Assembly (NCBI GenBank): GCA_019694465.1
Contig: JAIBBV010000011.1
Location: 1 to 64,000, forward strand
Source: Oligoflexia bacterium
GTDB taxonomy: Bacteria > Bdellovibrionota_C > UBA2361 > JAFLCA01
Direction of reading: 5' to 3'
DNA: 64,000 bases
Shown here: piece after piece, positions 62,363-64,000 of the stretch
Numbering within the stretch: the first letter of the stretch is position 1
How the letters are laid out: every line of letters starts with the position of its first letter
Notes under the pieces: model-generated
What the model was told of the DNA's origin: nothing
Database searches by the model: none
Seen by the model: the letters and a program-made list of their open reading frames with translations, nothing else
Translations under genes and position numbers: made by a program

Positions 62363-64000
62363 CTAAATCCGTGGCGGACATGTGATATGACAAATCTGCA
62401 ATCCGTTTTCGATTACTTGAGCTACAGCTGCGGTTAGTGCCACACGATGCAAATGCACTTCTCCACCTTTAATCACCGGAGCCGCATTGTAATAGGTATT
62501 GTACAATATACAGATCTCAATAAGCAGACTCACCATCAATGAAGGCTCGTCTTGCTCAGCAGCTGCACGCACACGATTCGGAAACTCCATTAGTTTTTTT
62601 ACCAGCTCGGCCTCAACCGGTAAAAGCTCAGCCGCCGACAAGGAACTTGGCTTGGGCAGCTCGCCACCATACTTACGCAAGATGCTACGTGCTCGGCAGG
62701 CCGAATACATTAAATAGGCGCCGCCAGATTTTTCAAACTCCTCGACAGCCTTATTTAGGTCGGCAAATACCTCAACACTAGATTTTCTAGTCTTCTTTAC
62801 GTCATTTATAATGATCGATCCCACCCCTAGCTGACGACCACTTTCGCGCGCCTCTGCTGCCGGGATTTCACCAGACTCAAGCAGCTTAGCCTCAAAATGC
62901 GCCACAGTTTGCCCAAGCAAACGATGCACATTTGAAGCTCCGTCACGACTGGAAAGTTTCTTCTTGGAACCGGCATCGACATAAAAACCAAAAGAAGTGT
63001 GTACTAACTCAGTCTCTCCCTTTATGCCCAACGCGGCAGCCGCTTCAAAAACAGGCCTAAAATGTTCCTGCTGCTCCTGCCCTACCACATAAATCACGCG
63101 CGACGGTTTGAAGAAGAGCGCGCGATACATAATGGCGGCCAAATCGCGCGTAGCATAGATTGTGCGTCCATCGGACCGCAAAACAACAAGCCTGGAATGA
63201 TCTGGGAACATAACCACTGAGGCCCCAACATCCCTCGTTACCGACTCAAGCGCGCTCTCAAGCTCCTGTTCTGTCATCTCTTCACTGGCATGTGCCGCCC
63301 TCAGCCGGGCAATCTCAGCGTCAGCCAAACTCTGACTAAAAGTCAGCACAACACCAGCTGCACGGGCCGCTTCCAGCAGCTTTAGCCCACTTGCGGCATA
63401 GAAACTCTCACCGATCACGTAGTCGTGGCGGATCCCGAGAATGTCATAGAATGATTTAAAATCTTCAAGGCTCCAGCCAACCATCTTTTGCCACAAGGCT
63501 ACCTCGGTTGAGTCGCCGGCCTCTAGCGCCTCATACCGCGCATTGGAGGCTTTGACATAGTCGGCCCAGGCCTGCTGGTACTGTGCCCGCGAAGTAACTT
63601 GCCCAAAACAGCGCTGAACAGTTTCTTGGCTCGCAGCATCCCAGCTTGCCAGTTCAGTAGCCAAAGCCGCGCACTTTTCTAGAGTACGGTACAATTGATA
63701 CAGGGCTGCCAGTCGATCATTTTGGAGCTCCGTACTAGGAAGTAACTTTTCCCAGCGCCGATAACCCTCAAGCAAAAATCCAAAACCGCCCAAGTCATTG
63801 ATGTGATTTAGGCGATGAGCAGTGGCTCCATTCGCCTCATACAAATTGCACAAGATCTCGCCAACAATTGTTGAACGGATATGTCCAGCATGAAGCTTCT
63901 TAGCCGCATTAGGGCTGGAATAATCGACTACGATACTCTTTCCGCGCCAAGCATCCCCTTCCCCATACTGACCGCCGTAGGTCAGAACTGGCTCGAGTGC
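62363..64000 (-). CDS. argS: arginyl-tRNA synthetase, 5' end cut by the window edge
   Basis: Class I synthetase charging tRNA-Arg. The visible part starts ALEPVLTYGGQYGEGDAW and includes the HIGH motif as LHAGHIRSTIVGE at 63850-63900, then VVGQEQQEHFRPVF and the KMSKS-equivalent KKLSSRDGAS. The anticodon-binding DALR domain follows and the protein ends ENGLQICHITCPPRI, like the family's conserved end. About the first 100 residues (the tRNA D-loop binding domain) lie outside the window. It is convergent with the Trp-repeat gene with 51 nt between stops. Confidence 0.96.
   Translation of the reverse strand, partial: ALEPVLTYGGQYGEGDAWRGKSIVVDYSSPNAAKKLHAGHIRSTIVGEILCNLYEANGATAHRLNHINDLGGFGFLLEGYRRWEKLLPSTELQNDRLAALYQLYRTLEKCAALATELASWDAASQETVQRCFGQVTSRAQYQQAWADYVKASNARYEALEAGDSTEVALWQKMVGWSLEDFKSFYDILGIRHDYVIGESFYAASGLKLLEAARAAGVVLTFSQSLADAEIARLRAAHASEEMTEQELESALESVTRDVGASVVMFPDHSRLVVLRSDGRTIYATRDLAAIMYRALFFKPSRVIYVVGQEQQEHFRPVFEAAAALGIKGETELVHTSFGFYVDAGSKKKLSSRDGASNVHRLLGQTVAHFEAKLLESGEIPAAEARESGRQLGVGSIIINDVKKTRKSSVEVFADLNKAVEEFEKSGGAYLMYSACRARSILRKYGGELPKPSSLSAAELLPVEAELVKKLMEFPNRVRAAAEQDEPSLMVSLLIEICILYNTYYNAAPVIKGGEVHLHRVALTAAVAQVIENGLQICHITCPPRI

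Overview
This 64 kb window has no rRNA, tRNA or CRISPR array that I could find. It is roughly half GC and uses ordinary bacterial gene structure with TAA, TAG and TGA stops. The gene set points to a diderm, motile, aerobic bacterium: a tripartite RND efflux pump with an outer membrane lipoprotein, a TorF-type porin, a flagellin, an O-antigen-ligase-like protein, nucleotide-sugar enzymes, SURF1 (cytochrome oxidase assembly) and B12-dependent methionine synthase. It looks Proteobacteria-like (for example Bdellovibrionota or former delta-proteobacterial lines), but two genes (nrdA and nrdB) are strikingly Chlamydia-like and the lineage cannot be fixed from this window.

Layout. 34-3222 (minus) is a tight cluster: HExxH membrane protein, RsmC-like and RsuA-like rRNA modification enzymes, class IV aminotransferase. 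A divergent SrkA kinase follows. 4548-7994 carries an unrecognised 1059-residue protein coupled to a tiny proline-rich one. 8147-13265 holds a LOG-family hydrolase and a minus-strand cluster making a Vi-antigen-type UDP-HexNAcA precursor (TviB/TviC-like), followed by a secreted HNH-like nuclease. 13573-20981 has a NUDIX hydrolase, a nitroreductase and the RND pump operon. 21104-24895 has an HDOD-domain regulator, a REP-type (RAYT) transposase and an acyl-CoA dehydrogenase. 24971-31192 has a putative Na+/H+ antiporter, metH, and a receiver/Hpt phosphorelay pair. 31433-42159 is mostly envelope and hypothetical genes plus a tandem pair of FabH-like ketosynthases and SURF1. 42244-47554 has a Thr/Pro-repeat secreted protein, a STAND NTPase with a helical repeat tail, and a small secreted protein. 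47555-48935 is a gene-free stretch full of long inverted repeats, ahead of a solitary flagellin. 49849-53715 has a SET-domain methyltransferase, a periplasmic binding protein, a DUF2817 peptidase-like protein and a porin. 53965-59143 is nrdA-nrdB-pdxH with a predicted NrdR operator. 59766-64000 has a GT39-like glycosyltransferase, a Trp-repeat protein and the 3' part of argS.

The three observations I rate highest are: (1) a candidate large structured RNA of about 0.7-1 kb in 47609-48647, whose long stems contain only G-U exceptions in the plus orientation and which ends in a terminator-like hairpin plus T-run; (2) a tandem FabH-like pair in which one partner keeps Cys-His-Asn and the other has lost the catalytic His, suggesting a heteromeric enzyme; (3) a Chlamydia-type class Ic ribonucleotide reductase with Phe at the radical-tyrosine position.
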